Below, one piece after another: positions 7,847 through 16,797 of a DNA stretch of 64,000 nt. Made by a program: the position numbers and the translations under genes. The notes below the pieces were generated by a model that saw only the letters and a program-made list of their open reading frames with translations, searched no databases and was not told the DNA's origin. The stretch's first letter is position 1. Each line of letters starts with the position of its first letter. This DNA comes from Sphingobium sp. Cam5-1 (lineage in GTDB: Bacteria; Pseudomonadota; Alphaproteobacteria; Sphingomonadales; Sphingomonadaceae): contig NZ_CP065138.1 of the NCBI RefSeq assembly GCF_015693305.1, positions 124,001 to 188,000 of the forward strand. Direction: 5' to 3'.

Positions 7847-9298
7847 ATGACGAAACTGCCGCCCCGTTCGCGCAAGGTCCGGATTTTGGCGACCCTTGGC
7901 CCTGCGAGCGACACGCCGGAAGTGATCCGCGCGCTTTTTATCGCCGGGGCAGACGCTTTCCGCATCAATATGAGCCATGGAGCGCATGAGGATCATGCGG
8001 CGCGTATCGCGTCCATCCGGGCGCTGGAAAAGGAATTCGGGCGGCCGACGACCATATTGGGTGACTTGCAAGGACCCAAGCTGCGCGTCGGGACTTTCAA
8101 GAGCGGCCTTGCCGTTCTGGAGGTGGGTGCATCCTTCATACTCGACCGCGACGAAAAGCCGGGCGACGCACGGCGTGTGAACCTGCCCCACCCGGAAATT
8201 TACGCGGCGCTGGTCCCTGAAACGCGGCTGCTGCTGGACGATGGCAAGTTGGTGCTGCGGGTGAAGAATGTGTCGGATGACCGGATCGAAACGGTGGTCG
8301 AGGTCGGTGGTACCCTGTCGAACCGCAAGGGCGTTAACGTGCCCGATGTTGTGGTTCCCGTACCCGCCTTGACGGAGAAGGACCGGCGCGACCTGAGCTT
8401 CGCGGTCGAACAGGGCTGCGACTGGATTGCGTTGAGCTTTGTGCAGCGTCCTGAAGATCTTGCGGAAGCGCGCAAGCTGATGGGCGGCCATGGCGCGCTG
8501 ATGGCGAAGATTGAGAAGCCCGCCGCAGTCCAGCGGCTGGAGGAGATATTGGAACTGGCCGATGGCGTGATGGTTGCGCGCGGCGACCTGGGCGTCGAGC
8601 TGCCGCCTCAGGCCGTGCCGCCGCTTCAGAAGCAGATTGTCGCGACGGCGCGGCGCATGGGACGCCCGGTGGTGGTCGCCACGCAGATGCTCGAATCGAT
8701 GATCAAGGCGCCGACGCCCACCCGCGCCGAAGTGTCGGACGTCGCCACTGCCGTCTATGATGGCGCCGACGCGATCATGCTGTCTGCGGAAACGGCGGCG
8801 GGTGACTGGCCCGAGGAAGCAGTCGCGATGATGGACAGCATCGCCCACAGCGTAGAGCGTGACCCCGGCTATTTCGCCCGGCTGCATTTCACCGAAACCA
8901 AGCCCGATGCGACCACCGCCGACGCGCTGGCGGAAGGGGCGGCGGGCATCGTCTCGGTCGTTGGGGCCAGCGCGATCACCTGCTTCACCTCGTCAGGCAG
9001 CACGGTTCGCCGGGTGGCGCGCGAGCGGCCGCTGACGCCGATCCTTGCCTTGACGCCACGGCTGGACACGGCCCGAAAGCTGGGCTTGACGTGGGGCGTC
9101 CATGCGGTGCGCACTAAGGATATCGATACGTTCGAGGAGATGGTCGGCAAGGCTCGCCGAATGGCGCTGCGACACAATATGACGCAGAAGGGCAGCAAGA
9201 TCGTGGTGCTGGCAGGCGTCCCCTTCGGCACTCCGGGATCGACCAATGTGCTGCATGTCACCGCCATTCGCGGCGATGAGCTTACAGGGCGGGATTAA
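7847..9298 (+). CDS. pyk: Pyruvate kinase
   Basis: The 483-residue enzyme makes pyruvate and ATP from phosphoenolpyruvate. Seen in order are KVRILATLGPAS, FRINMSHG, GDLQGPKLRVG, the catalytic AKIEKPAAVQRLEEIL, ARGDLGVELP and ATQMLESM followed by PTRAEVSDVATAVYDG, then the C-terminal regulatory domain ending in a GSTNVLHV-type turn. Two starts are possible, TTG at 7841 and ATG at 7847; the AGGAG at 7832–7836 is spaced properly for the ATG. The last 17 bases overlap, tail to tail, the remains of the HAD gene on the other strand. Confidence 0.96.
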   Translation: MTKLPPRSRKVRILATLGPASDTPEVIRALFIAGADAFRINMSHGAHEDHAARIASIRALEKEFGRPTTILGDLQGPKLRVGTFKSGLAVLEVGASFILDRDEKPGDARRVNLPHPEIYAALVPETRLLLDDGKLVLRVKNVSDDRIETVVEVGGTLSNRKGVNVPDVVVPVPALTEKDRRDLSFAVEQGCDWIALSFVQRPEDLAEARKLMGGHGALMAKIEKPAAVQRLEEILELADGVMVARGDLGVELPPQAVPPLQKQIVATARRMGRPVVVATQMLESMIKAPTPTRAEVSDVATAVYDGADAIMLSAETAAGDWPEEAVAMMDSIAHSVERDPGYFARLHFTETKPDATTADALAEGAAGIVSVVGASAITCFTSSGSTVRRVARERPLTPILALTPRLDTARKLGLTWGVHAVRTKDIDTFEEMVGKARRMALRHNMTQKGSKIVVLAGVPFGTPGSTNVLHVTAIRGDELTGRD

Positions 9299-9762
9299 GC
9301 TGTAGCAGGCCTTGCGCTGCAAGATCGCGGCGCAAGGCCTCTGCGTCCCGGAAGAGATGGCTGCGAATGCCCAGCGCTTCCGCCGCCGCGACATTTTCTT
9401 CCCGATCATCGATGAAGAATGTTTCCTCGGCGCGCAGGCCAAAGCGGCCGAGCGCCAGGCGGTAGATGGCAGGGTCGGGCTTCACTAACCCTTCGGCGCC
9501 AGACACCAGAATGTCGCGAAAGTTAGCGAAGAAGTCCGCCTCCCGCGCATGGAATGGCTTCCAGAATTCGGCGCTGAAATTGGTGAGGCCATAAAGAGCG
9601 ACGCCCCGCCCACATAATTCGCCGACCAACTGCGCCATGCCTGCAACGGCAGGCTGTACGCTGTCGATCATCATCGATCAGGCGCTCGTAGAGGAGCCGA
9701 GGCTCCCAATGGTACAGAACCTGTCCGACGTCGAATATGACGGCGGAGATCGGCTCGCTCAA
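9282..9762 (-). pseudogene. Broken HAD-superfamily hydrolase (internal deletion plus frameshift)
   Basis: Two reading frames together carry the two halves of one HAD hydrolase. The first, from TTG 9762, gives the nucleophile motif VIFDVGQVLYHWEPRLLYERLIDD; after that it runs into nonsense. The second frame, from about 9674, resumes at VQPAVAGMAQLVGELCGRG and continues with GLTNFSAEFW, KPDPAIY and FIDDREENVAAAEALG. The expected cap region of roughly 50 residues between LIDD and PAVAGM is missing and the reading frame changes at about 9668–9675. The gene is therefore most likely inactive, unless the assembly is wrong. Its TTG start follows immediately after the rpmJ stop codon, so it was once translated from the rpmJ message. 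Confidence 0.8.
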
Positions 9763-9888
9763 TTAGCCCTGGCGGGCCTTGAAGCGGCGATTGGTCTTGT
9801 TGATAACATAGGTACGGCCGCGACGGCGGATCACGCGGTTGTCCCGGTGACGGCCCTTGAGCGACTTGAGCGAGTTGCGGATCTTCAT
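9763..9888 (-). CDS. rpmJ: Large-subunit ribosomal protein bL36
   Basis: The 41-residue protein [18 protein letters not shown], followed by [23 protein letters not shown], is the longer (C-minus, YkgO-like) form of L36, lacking the zinc-binding Cys of the short form. This is the form usually found as the only L36 in alphaproteobacteria. An open frame continues upstream to 9966, but homology begins at the ATG at 9888. It is transcribed leftward, with the HAD remnant immediately downstream. Confidence 0.95.
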   Translation of the reverse strand: MKIRNSLKSLKGRHRDNRVIRRRGRTYVINKTNRRFKARQG

Positions 9889-10088
9889 GGAAGTCAGCCT
9901 TCTAAGAATCTTGCGTGATCGGAAAATCGAAGCGCAGCCCCTATGGGTGGGGCGGCTGAAAGTCAAGGGCGGCTGGCCGCACTTTTGCCCCGTTCATGCC
10001 ATATGCAGCAAAGACATGGCTTCAAGAGTTGAAGGGATAGCCGGTTCGGCATCGTCTATGGATTGCCGCATCTTTGTCGGAGATTAGC

Positions 10089-10685
10089 ATGATCAAGCAG
10101 ATACTCCTGCCCTCATTCCTTGCCCTGTCACTCGCTGGATGCGCGACGGCGGTGCCACCCGTCGAGGTAACGCGCTTCCATGTCGGAAATCCGGCGCAAA
10201 GCGGAACGTTGGCGGTGGAAGAAATGGCTGCGAATCCCGATGCAGGGCTGGAGTTCCGGACCTATGCCGCCGCTGTCGAGCAGGAGTTGCAGCGTGTGGG
10301 TTTCATCGCTGCACCTGCCGGGGCGCGCAGCGACTATGTTGCATCGGTCGGTTTCCGCCGATCTTTCCGTCCGACCGGCTACGGCAATGATGGTAGGCCC
10401 GTGAGTGTAGGCGTTGGCGGAGCGGTCGGCAGCGGCGGCTATTCAGGAATGGGCGTGGGCATTGGCATCAACCTCTCCGGACGGCCGAAGGATATGGTGA
10501 CGACGGAGTTGCAGGTGCAGATCCGCAGGCGATCCGATTCGACGACGATCTGGGAAGGCCGGGCGCTCACACAGGCGCGTGAAGGCACGCCCGCCGCTCA
10601 GCCCGGTATTGCCGCGCAAAAGCTCGCCAGTGCGTTGATCGGGGGCTATCCGGGGGAATCGGGGCGCACTATAACCGTGAAATGA
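10089..10685 (+). CDS. DUF4136 family lipoprotein
   Basis: The 198-residue protein starts MIKQILLPSFLALSLAGC, a clean lipoprotein signal with lipobox L-A-G-C. The mature part has the DUF4136 pattern: a strand-rich core, ARSDYVASVGFRRS, a glycine-rich VGVGGAVGSGGYSGMGVGIGI stretch and TIWEGRALTQARE. Function is unknown; it is expected in the outer membrane or periplasm. Its stop overlaps the next start by four bases (ATGA at 10682), so it is coupled with the M14 carboxypeptidase. Confidence 0.8.
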   Translation: MIKQILLPSFLALSLAGCATAVPPVEVTRFHVGNPAQSGTLAVEEMAANPDAGLEFRTYAAAVEQELQRVGFIAAPAGARSDYVASVGFRRSFRPTGYGNDGRPVSVGVGGAVGSGGYSGMGVGIGINLSGRPKDMVTTELQVQIRRRSDSTTIWEGRALTQAREGTPAAQPGIAAQKLASALIGGYPGESGRTITVK

Positions 10686-11812
10686 CCATCTCGATCAGCA
10701 ATGCCTTCGACAGCGGCAATATTCGTGTCCTTTCCATCATTGATACTGGCGAACGGGTCCGGGCCGAGCTGGAGATCGTCAAGGACAGGCAAAGCGACTT
10801 CTATCAATGGTTCCACTTTCGCATCGCGGGCGTTGCCGGGCGCGAAGTGGAATTGGCGATCGTCAATGGCGGGACCTCCGCCTATCCGGACGGTTGGCCG
10901 GGTTATAAGGCGCGCATCAGCGAGGATCGGGAAGTCTGGACGCAGGCGGACACCAGCTATGCCGACGGCGTCCTCACCATCAGCCTTTCGCCGGATCGCA
11001 ATGCGCTGTGGGTCGCCTATTTCGCGCCTTATTCGATGGAGCGGCATCACGACCTGATCGCCTGGGCGGGTTGCCAGCCGGGGGTCGATCATCGGGAATT
11101 GGGCCTGACGCTCGACAAGCAGCCGCTCGACCTTCTGACGCTGGGCAACGGGCCAAAGCAGGTCTGGCTCTATGCTCGCCAGCATCCCGGCGAGACGATG
11201 GCGCAGTGGTGGATGGAAGGCGCGCTGGAGCGGCTCTGCGACGAGGAGGATGCCGTCGCCCGGCTGCTCCGCGCGAAGGCGACTTTCCACATCGTGCCCA
11301 ACATGAACCCTGACGGCAGCCGACGGGGCCATCTGCGCACCAATGCGGCGGGCGTGAACCTCAACCGTGAATGGCACGAACCGTCGATGGACCGTAGTCC
11401 GGAGGTTTTCCTTGTCCGGCAGGAAATGGACCGGACGGGGGTCGATTTCGCGATGGATGTGCATGGCGATGAAGCTATCCCCGCAGTCTTCCTGGCGGGC
11501 TTTGAAGGCATTCCTTCGCTCGGCGAGCGGCAACTCGCCCTCTATAATCGCTTTCGGGATACGCTCGCGGCCCGGACGCCCGATTTCCAGACGGCGCGAG
11601 GATACCCCTCATCGGCGCCGGGCAAGGGCAACCTGACCATGTCCACCAATCAGGTTGCCGAACGTTTCGGTGCGGTCGCCATGACGCTGGAGATGCCCTT
11701 CAAGGACAATGACGATTTGCCCGGTCCGGAATTTGGCTGGTCCCCGGCACGATCGAAGCAGCTTGCCAAGGACTGCCTTGCGGTTCTGGCTGAGATGATC
11801 GGAGAACTCTGA
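10682..11812 (+). CDS. M14-family zinc carboxypeptidase (cytosolic type)
   Basis: The 376-residue protein has an N-terminal beta domain (about residues 1–120) and then the peptidase: the zinc motif HPGE in YARQHPGETMAQWWMEG, the segment PNMNPDGSRRGHLRTNAAGVNLNREW with the substrate-binding Asn-Arg, the third zinc ligand in FAMDVHGDE and the catalytic Glu in MTLEMPFKD. This layout matches the cytosolic carboxypeptidase (CCP/AGBL-like) branch of M14. There is no signal peptide. The bacterial substrate is unknown. It is translationally coupled to an upstream lipoprotein, an odd partner for a cytosolic enzyme. Confidence 0.88.
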   Translation: MTISISNAFDSGNIRVLSIIDTGERVRAELEIVKDRQSDFYQWFHFRIAGVAGREVELAIVNGGTSAYPDGWPGYKARISEDREVWTQADTSYADGVLTISLSPDRNALWVAYFAPYSMERHHDLIAWAGCQPGVDHRELGLTLDKQPLDLLTLGNGPKQVWLYARQHPGETMAQWWMEGALERLCDEEDAVARLLRAKATFHIVPNMNPDGSRRGHLRTNAAGVNLNREWHEPSMDRSPEVFLVRQEMDRTGVDFAMDVHGDEAIPAVFLAGFEGIPSLGERQLALYNRFRDTLAARTPDFQTARGYPSSAPGKGNLTMSTNQVAERFGAVAMTLEMPFKDNDDLPGPEFGWSPARSKQLAKDCLAVLAEMIGEL

Positions 11813-11834
11813 GCTTTCCTGACGCGCGGCTCCG

Positions 11835-12554
11835 TTAGCCAAAAAGATCGGTGAGAAAGTCCCTCATCGACCGGAAGCTGCGGTGGTCCGCGTCGGGGCT
11901 GTAGGCGAGACCCATGTCCGGCATGTTGACCGCCTGATCGGTGAATGCGTGCCCGGTGTTCCCATAGGCATGGATCTGCCAGTCGCATCCCGCTTTCGTC
12001 AGTTCGTCAGCCAATGCCACCGTAGCCGCTGGGGGAGCCAAGGGATCGTCCCAACCGTGGCACACCAACAGCTTCGCCCTGATGGCGGCGTTGGGAAAAG
12101 GTGGCGCGTCATAAATCCCATGGAAGCTGACGCCGCCCGCGATGTCGGCGCCGCTGCGCGCCAGATCGAGCACGCATTTGCCGCCGAAGCAGAAGCCGAT
12201 CGCGGCCGTCCGGCTCGCGTCCGCTTCGGGAAGTGATTTGAGGACGGAATGAGCCGCGTTGAGCCGGTCACGCAGCAGGGCGCGGTCGGCATTCATCTCG
12301 TTCATGTAGCGCCCCATGTCGGGATCATCGCGGCTGGCTCGCTTGCCCTGACCGTAGATGTCAGCGACGAAGACCGTGTATCCCAGTTCCACGACCTTCT
12401 CGGCGTAGACGAAGTCCGCTTCCTTGGTGCCCAGCGCATTAGGGAAAAGCAGGATGCCGGGCCGGGGTGCGCCTGCGGTTTGGTCGAAGACGGCCATGCT
12501 CTCGAAGGGTCCGCCGGGGCCTTCATGAACCGTGACGCGGCGAGTGATAGTCAT
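11835..12554 (-). CDS. Dienelactone hydrolase family protein
   Basis: The 239-residue alpha/beta hydrolase shows the Cys-type nucleophile elbow GFCFGGKCVLDL, the Asp of HGWDDPLAPPAA and the His of GNTGHAFTD, the Cys-Asp-His triad of carboxymethylenebutenolidase-like enzymes. The usual DLH substrate is a dienelactone from catechol breakdown, but many members have other small-ester substrates and no other aromatic-degradation gene is nearby. The start at 12554 (MTITRRVTVHEGPGG) is preferred over 12614. It converges on the M14 gene with only 22 bases between. Confidence 0.88.
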   Translation of the reverse strand: MTITRRVTVHEGPGGPFESMAVFDQTAGAPRPGILLFPNALGTKEADFVYAEKVVELGYTVFVADIYGQGKRASRDDPDMGRYMNEMNADRALLRDRLNAAHSVLKSLPEADASRTAAIGFCFGGKCVLDLARSGADIAGGVSFHGIYDAPPFPNAAIRAKLLVCHGWDDPLAPPAATVALADELTKAGCDWQIHAYGNTGHAFTDQAVNMPDMGLAYSPDADHRSFRSMRDFLTDLFG

Positions 12555-12650
12555 GGGCTTGCCTCGCTGATGAGAATGGCAAGGCGACATTAGGTCGCTG
12601 GGTGTGCGTGGCAAGCGTTGCGGTGCCGGTCACTTTCGCGCGTATAAGAA

Positions 12651-12680
12651 AAGGGCGCCCCTCATGAGAGGGACGCCCTT
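12651..12680 (-). terminator. Terminator after the outer-membrane barrel gene
   Basis: AAGGGCGCCCCTC and GAGGGACGCCCTT (12651–12663 and 12668–12680) form a 13-bp stem with one mismatch and a 4-base loop. On the minus strand it is followed by TTTTCTTAT; a T-run on the plus strand side makes it usable in both directions. Confidence 0.8.
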
Positions 12681-12702
12681 CTTTTTCTGCTATAACCGTG
12701 TC

Positions 12703-13230
12703 TTAGAAACGGTAGCCGAGGATCAGCGCGCCCTGGTGACGTTCAGGGTTCACGCCACCGATCTGCTCGTAGCGCGAATAGCGATATTCGGCGCGAACGA
12801 TGAAGCCCTGAACCGTCGTTTCCAGACCGGCGCCCAGACGGTAGCCGTCCAGCTTGATGCTGTTGTCCAGAGTGTCTTCCAGACGGGCATTGGTGTAGCC
12901 GCCCTTGGCATAGGCGAGGACGTTCGGAACGACTTCGCCGCCGATGCGGACGCCGGCATAGAGGTCACGGTCAGTGCGGACGATACCTTCCTTGACGTCG
13001 GAATCGGCATATTCGCCTTCAATGCCGAAAACGGCACCGTTGACGTTGATGTCATAGCCGATCACGCCGCCGTACAGCAGGCCGCTGTCATGGTTGACCG
13101 AGTCGAAATCGACATGATCCACGCCGACGACTGCGCCGACATAGGGACCGGAAAAGGGCACGGCGTCCTGAGCGAAGGCCGGTGCGGAAACGCTGGCAAG
13201 CAGCAACGCCGAAGCGATCAGTTTTTTCAT
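12703..13230 (-). CDS. Small outer-membrane beta-barrel protein
   Basis: The 175-residue protein opens with a signal peptide MKKLIASALLLASVSAPAFA, then QDAVPFSGPYVGAVVGVDH and alternating amphipathic strands ending in GALILGYRF, whose final Phe is the typical outer-membrane barrel signal. It resembles the eight-stranded OmpA-like/opacity porin fold (FSGPYVGAVVG). The role may be structural; no ligand can be inferred. A strong ribosome site (AAAAGGAG) precedes the ATG at 13230. It has its own strong terminator. Confidence 0.85.
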   Translation of the reverse strand: MKKLIASALLLASVSAPAFAQDAVPFSGPYVGAVVGVDHVDFDSVNHDSGLLYGGVIGYDINVNGAVFGIEGEYADSDVKEGIVRTDRDLYAGVRIGGEVVPNVLAYAKGGYTNARLEDTLDNSIKLDGYRLGAGLETTVQGFIVRAEYRYSRYEQIGGVNPERHQGALILGYRF

Positions 13231-13433
13231 GGGGGGGCTCCTTTTCTGGGGTAACCGGATGTTGTCGGAGCGCGCTTTAGGGAGCCTGAGCGTGAAGAGT
13301 AAAGCATCACAAACAACGACATACCGCATTGCACAACGAACTGTGGCAATGTTGCATCACGTCTTGAAATGGATTTCCGGCGCCCTAGTCAGCCGGATGA
13401 CCCCGCTAAGGTCATCCGTCGCTCCGTCCGGTT

Positions 13434-14432
13434 TTAGAGGCTGCCGAACCCCGGGGCTTCACCGCGCGCCTGCCAGTCCAGTCGGGTTGGGCGTTTCCAG
13501 CCGATACGGGGACGCTTGCGCAGCCGCAGCGTCGGCCAGTCGCCATTATCCATGCGCTCGGCCAGCCGCATGCCCTGAGCGCGATAGGCTGACAGAACGG
13601 CATCCGCCTGTTCTTTCAGCAATCCGGCTAGCAGGATTGTGCCCCCTTCCTCCACGAGCGCGCAAAGCGAGGGGGCGAGTTCGATCAACGGGCCAGCGAG
13701 TATGTTCGCGATCAGCAGATCATAGGGCGCGCGCGTCGCGATTGCGGGGTGATCAACGCCCGCCGCGACATACAGCGCCAGTTGGCTTTGACCCTTGCCG
13801 ACCGCGATATCGTTGGCGACGGCATTTTCGGCGCTGATGTCGACGGCGATCGGGTCGATGTCGGACGCGGTGGCATAGGCGTGGGGCCATAAATGGAGCG
13901 CTGCGAAGGCGAGCAATCCGGTGCCCGTGCCAATGTCCGCCACATTGCCAAAGCGCATGCCAACCTGCCGCATGCGGTCTAGCATCAGAAGGCAGCCTGC
14001 GGTGGTCTCATGCTGCCCGGTGCCAAAGGCGCGGCTCGCTTCGATCAGGAAATTGACGTGGCCCTGCTGCTCCGCGTCGCTGGCAAGATTGCGGATGTGG
14101 AAGCGTCCGGCCGTGACTGGCTCCAGTCCTTGCTGGCTCAGGGTAACCCAATCCTCATCGGGCAGCTGTTCGATCAGCGGCTTGGTCCCATTTGCGCTGG
14201 GGATCAGGGTACGGAGCAGCTTGATCGCGGCGGGGCTGGGTTTGCCTTCAAAATAGGCATCAAGCTGCCATGCATTTTCATCGTCCGGCGCGACCTCGCT
14301 GGTCATCAGCACCGGCGGCTTGTCCATGAGCGCGAAGCCCGCGATGTCACCGTCCAACGCCTCCGCCTCGGCGCGGGTGCAGGGCAAGGTGACTTTCCAG
14401 CTTTGGACGGAAGAGGGCGCGGCATCAGTCAT
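13434..14432 (-). CDS. prmA: Ribosomal protein L11 methyltransferase
   Basis: The 332-residue SAM-dependent enzyme trimethylates L11. It has the N-terminal substrate-recognition domain, the conserved FGTGQHETT motif, SAM motif I VADIGTGTGLLAFAA, the acidic DIDPIAVDISAENA and the catalytic-domain motif LLIANILAGPL. The C-terminal tail (RKRPRIGWKRPTRLDWQARGEAPGFGSL) is longer than in E. coli. It lies between the barrel gene and the chemoreceptor, all leftward, with gaps that suggest separate units. Confidence 0.93.
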   Translation of the reverse strand: MTDAAPSSVQSWKVTLPCTRAEAEALDGDIAGFALMDKPPVLMTSEVAPDDENAWQLDAYFEGKPSPAAIKLLRTLIPSANGTKPLIEQLPDEDWVTLSQQGLEPVTAGRFHIRNLASDAEQQGHVNFLIEASRAFGTGQHETTAGCLLMLDRMRQVGMRFGNVADIGTGTGLLAFAALHLWPHAYATASDIDPIAVDISAENAVANDIAVGKGQSQLALYVAAGVDHPAIATRAPYDLLIANILAGPLIELAPSLCALVEEGGTILLAGLLKEQADAVLSAYRAQGMRLAERMDNGDWPTLRLRKRPRIGWKRPTRLDWQARGEAPGFGSL

Positions 14433-14512
14433 GCCGCGCCCTTTAGAAGCTTCAGGCGGGAAGGGGAAGTCAGAGGGCTTCAGTCGCTCTCCGGCTGCCT
14501 TTTCCCTGAAAT

Positions 14513-15844
14513 TCAGGCCACCTGCCGTCCAAAATCGGATGATGCGGCACGCAGGCTGGCAAGCTTGCCCTCCACGCTCATGAAGCCGCGCTCCAACTGG
14601 TCGATTTCGGAAGCAACAACTTCCGTATCCTGACGGATGGCGGAAATGGTGCTCGACATCGAGTCGGCGGCCAGCGCCGTCTCATCGACAGCGGCGGTGA
14701 TCATCGTGACCGTCTGCGCCTGGGCGTCCATGGCATGACGGATGCGGTCGGCGCTCGATTGCACTTCCCCAACCGTATCGCGGATTCGTTCATTGGTTTC
14801 GACCGACTGCCGGGTCGATGCCTGGATGTCGGCTATCTTGCCCGCGATTTCATCGGTCGCACGCGCCGTCTGGTTCGCAAGGCTCTTCACTTCCTGCGCC
14901 ACGACGGCAAAGCCGCGCCCCGCGTCGCCCGCGCGCGCCGCTTCGATGGTGGCGTTGAGAGCGAGCAGGTTGGTCTGGCCCGCGATGTCGCGGATCAGGC
15001 CCAGGATCGACTCGATCGATTTCGCATGCTCGGTCAGAGTCGCCGACATCGTCACCGCATCGCCCGACTGCCGGGCGGCACGCTGCGCCACGTCTGCGGC
15101 GCTTTCGACTTCCGTGCGGGCATCCTCGATGGCCCGGATCAGCCCCGCAGAGGTGCGGGCTGCTTCACGCATCGCGATTGCGGATTGTTCGGCGGCGGCG
15201 GCGACTTCCGAAGCCTTGCCCAACATGCCGCGTGTGGCGGCAGAGGCATCCTTCGCCTGTTCACGCAGCGATTCGCCGAGCTGGGAAGCGCCGTCGATCT
15301 CGCCCATGATCCGCTGCTCGAACAGGGTGCCGATGCGTTGGCGTTCGTTGCGCTGCGCTTCTGCCTCGTCGCCCGCGAAGGCGTTGGTCATCATGCTGGC
15401 ATCGACCATGCTGACCATGGTGATGATGTTCACAAGCCGCTGGCGAGTGGCATCGTCCGCCGCCTTCTGCCAGACGAGGTTGGTCAACTGTTTGTTGGCT
15501 TCCGATACCGCCGTTAGGACGAGGCCTAGGGGCAAGCCGCGTTTGCGGGCCAACCGGACACAGGCGATGGAACTGCCCGCCCAACTGCCTGCCTCATAGA
15601 AGCTGAGCTTCTGCCGCACATATTCATGTGCTTCGGTTTCGATCTTGGCGATCGTGGAGGCGGCCAGGACGCTGCGCAGATGAGATTGATCCATGTAGCT
15701 GTCGAAGAAGGTGCGGGCCGCGATCGATGCGCCGTCGCCTATCATGTCCCGAATCTCGCGCAGCCCTGCCGCCAATTCGCCGGTGGGATCTATTTCCGCC
15801 ATGCTGGCGATCATTGCGCTCTTCGCTGGTGCGACGGACGTCAT
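14513..15844 (-). CDS. Soluble globin-sensor-like methyl-accepting chemotaxis protein
   Basis: The 443-residue protein has no transmembrane segment. Residues about 20–165 resemble the protoglobin domain of globin-coupled sensors ([18 protein letters not shown] and later [19 protein letters not shown]). Residues about 200–440 form a signalling coiled coil with the receptor tip [21 protein letters not shown] and [19 protein letters not shown], which contacts CheA and CheW. By eye, the position of the haem-ligating proximal His in HemAT (H-V-R-I-G-L) is Ala here (A-R-K-R-G-L), so haem binding may be lost. The ATG at 15844 is favoured by a GAGG ten bases upstream over the TTG at 15853. The che operon at 54.3–59.6 kb contains no receptor, so this may be one of its inputs. 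Confidence 0.85.
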   Translation of the reverse strand: MTSVAPAKSAMIASMAEIDPTGELAAGLREIRDMIGDGASIAARTFFDSYMDQSHLRSVLAASTIAKIETEAHEYVRQKLSFYEAGSWAGSSIACVRLARKRGLPLGLVLTAVSEANKQLTNLVWQKAADDATRQRLVNIITMVSMVDASMMTNAFAGDEAEAQRNERQRIGTLFEQRIMGEIDGASQLGESLREQAKDASAATRGMLGKASEVAAAAEQSAIAMREAARTSAGLIRAIEDARTEVESAADVAQRAARQSGDAVTMSATLTEHAKSIESILGLIRDIAGQTNLLALNATIEAARAGDAGRGFAVVAQEVKSLANQTARATDEIAGKIADIQASTRQSVETNERIRDTVGEVQSSADRIRHAMDAQAQTVTMITAAVDETALAADSMSSTISAIRQDTEVVASEIDQLERGFMSVEGKLASLRAASSDFGRQVA

Positions 15845-16012
15845 ATGCGGCAAACCTCAATTCTCTTGTTTGTCCGTCGGGTCATAGCGCGATCTGGTTA
15901 ATCAGTTCTTAGCCGTGATCGCCCCGCCGCTCTTTCGGCGCGGCTTGCCCTCTTGACCGTTCGCTCTTAAGGGGACGGGAATCAGGGACAAGCATCAGGG
16001 ACGTAGGTAGAT

Positions 16013-16408
16013 ATGGCGCGAACCACGAGCCGGCCGCTCTCGCCGCATTTGACGATCTGGAAATGGGGGCCTGCTATGGCCATCTCCATCCTGCACCGCG
16101 TGACCGGTAACGGTCTGGCTACGGTCGGGATTCTGGGCGTGGTTTGGTGGTTGATGGCCGCTGCGATCGGTCCCGAAGCCTATGCAACTTTCGTCAAATG
16201 CGCCACTTCGCCGATCGGTTATCTGGTGATGATCGGCATCAGCTGGTTCTTCTTCCAGCATCTGATGTCGGGCCTGCGCCACTTCGTGCTGGATATGGGT
16301 GCGGGCTATGAGCTCAACATCAACAAGACATGGTCGCTGGTGATCCCGGTGCTGTCTACGCTGGCCACCGTGGCGCTGTGGGCCACCATCTTTTCGGGGA
16401 AAATCTGA
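16013..16408 (+). CDS. sdhC: Succinate dehydrogenase cytochrome b556 subunit
   Basis: The 131-residue inner-membrane anchor has RPLSPHLTIWKWGPAMAISILHRVTG with the quinone-site Ser/Arg and HR pair, three hydrophobic segments, and HLMSGLRHFVLDMG containing the haem-ligand His. It anchors the flavoprotein and carries electrons to ubiquinone. The stop and the sdhD start share one base (TGATG at 16406–16410). Confidence 0.95.
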   Translation: MARTTSRPLSPHLTIWKWGPAMAISILHRVTGNGLATVGILGVVWWLMAAAIGPEAYATFVKCATSPIGYLVMIGISWFFFQHLMSGLRHFVLDMGAGYELNINKTWSLVIPVLSTLATVALWATIFSGKI

Positions 16409-16797
16409 TGGGTACGGGAACCGGAATCGGCCGCGTCCGTGGCTTGGGATCGGCGCGGCATGGCGCGCATCACTGGCTGGCGCAGCGTTACACCGCCGTC
16501 GGCAACCTGCTGCTGGTTCTGTGGCTGATCTTCAGCCTCGTGAGCCTGCCGGGGCTGGATTATGAAAGCGTCCGCAACTGGATCGCCAATCCGCTGGTAG
16601 CCGTGCCGCTGATGCTGATGCTGGTCAGCATTTTCTATCACCTGCGCCTCGGCATGCAGGTGATGCTGGAGGATTATGTTCACGACAAGGGGCTGAACTT
16701 CTTCTGCATCCTGCTGCTGAACTTCTACACCATCGCTGGCGCCGCCGCTGGCATCTTCGCGATCGCCAAGATCGCCTTCACGGGGATCGTCAAGTAA
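16408..16797 (+). CDS. sdhD: Succinate dehydrogenase membrane anchor subunit
   Basis: The 129-residue protein begins [27 protein letters not shown], the standard alphaproteobacterial SdhD start, and has three membrane segments with [20 protein letters not shown], whose His and Asp-Tyr are the haem and quinone-site residues. The open frame reaches back to 16330 inside sdhC, but the one-base overlap with sdhC sets the start at 16408. Its stop overlaps the sdhA start by one base. Confidence 0.95.
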   Translation: MGTGTGIGRVRGLGSARHGAHHWLAQRYTAVGNLLLVLWLIFSLVSLPGLDYESVRNWIANPLVAVPLMLMLVSIFYHLRLGMQVMLEDYVHDKGLNFFCILLLNFYTIAGAAAGIFAIAKIAFTGIVK

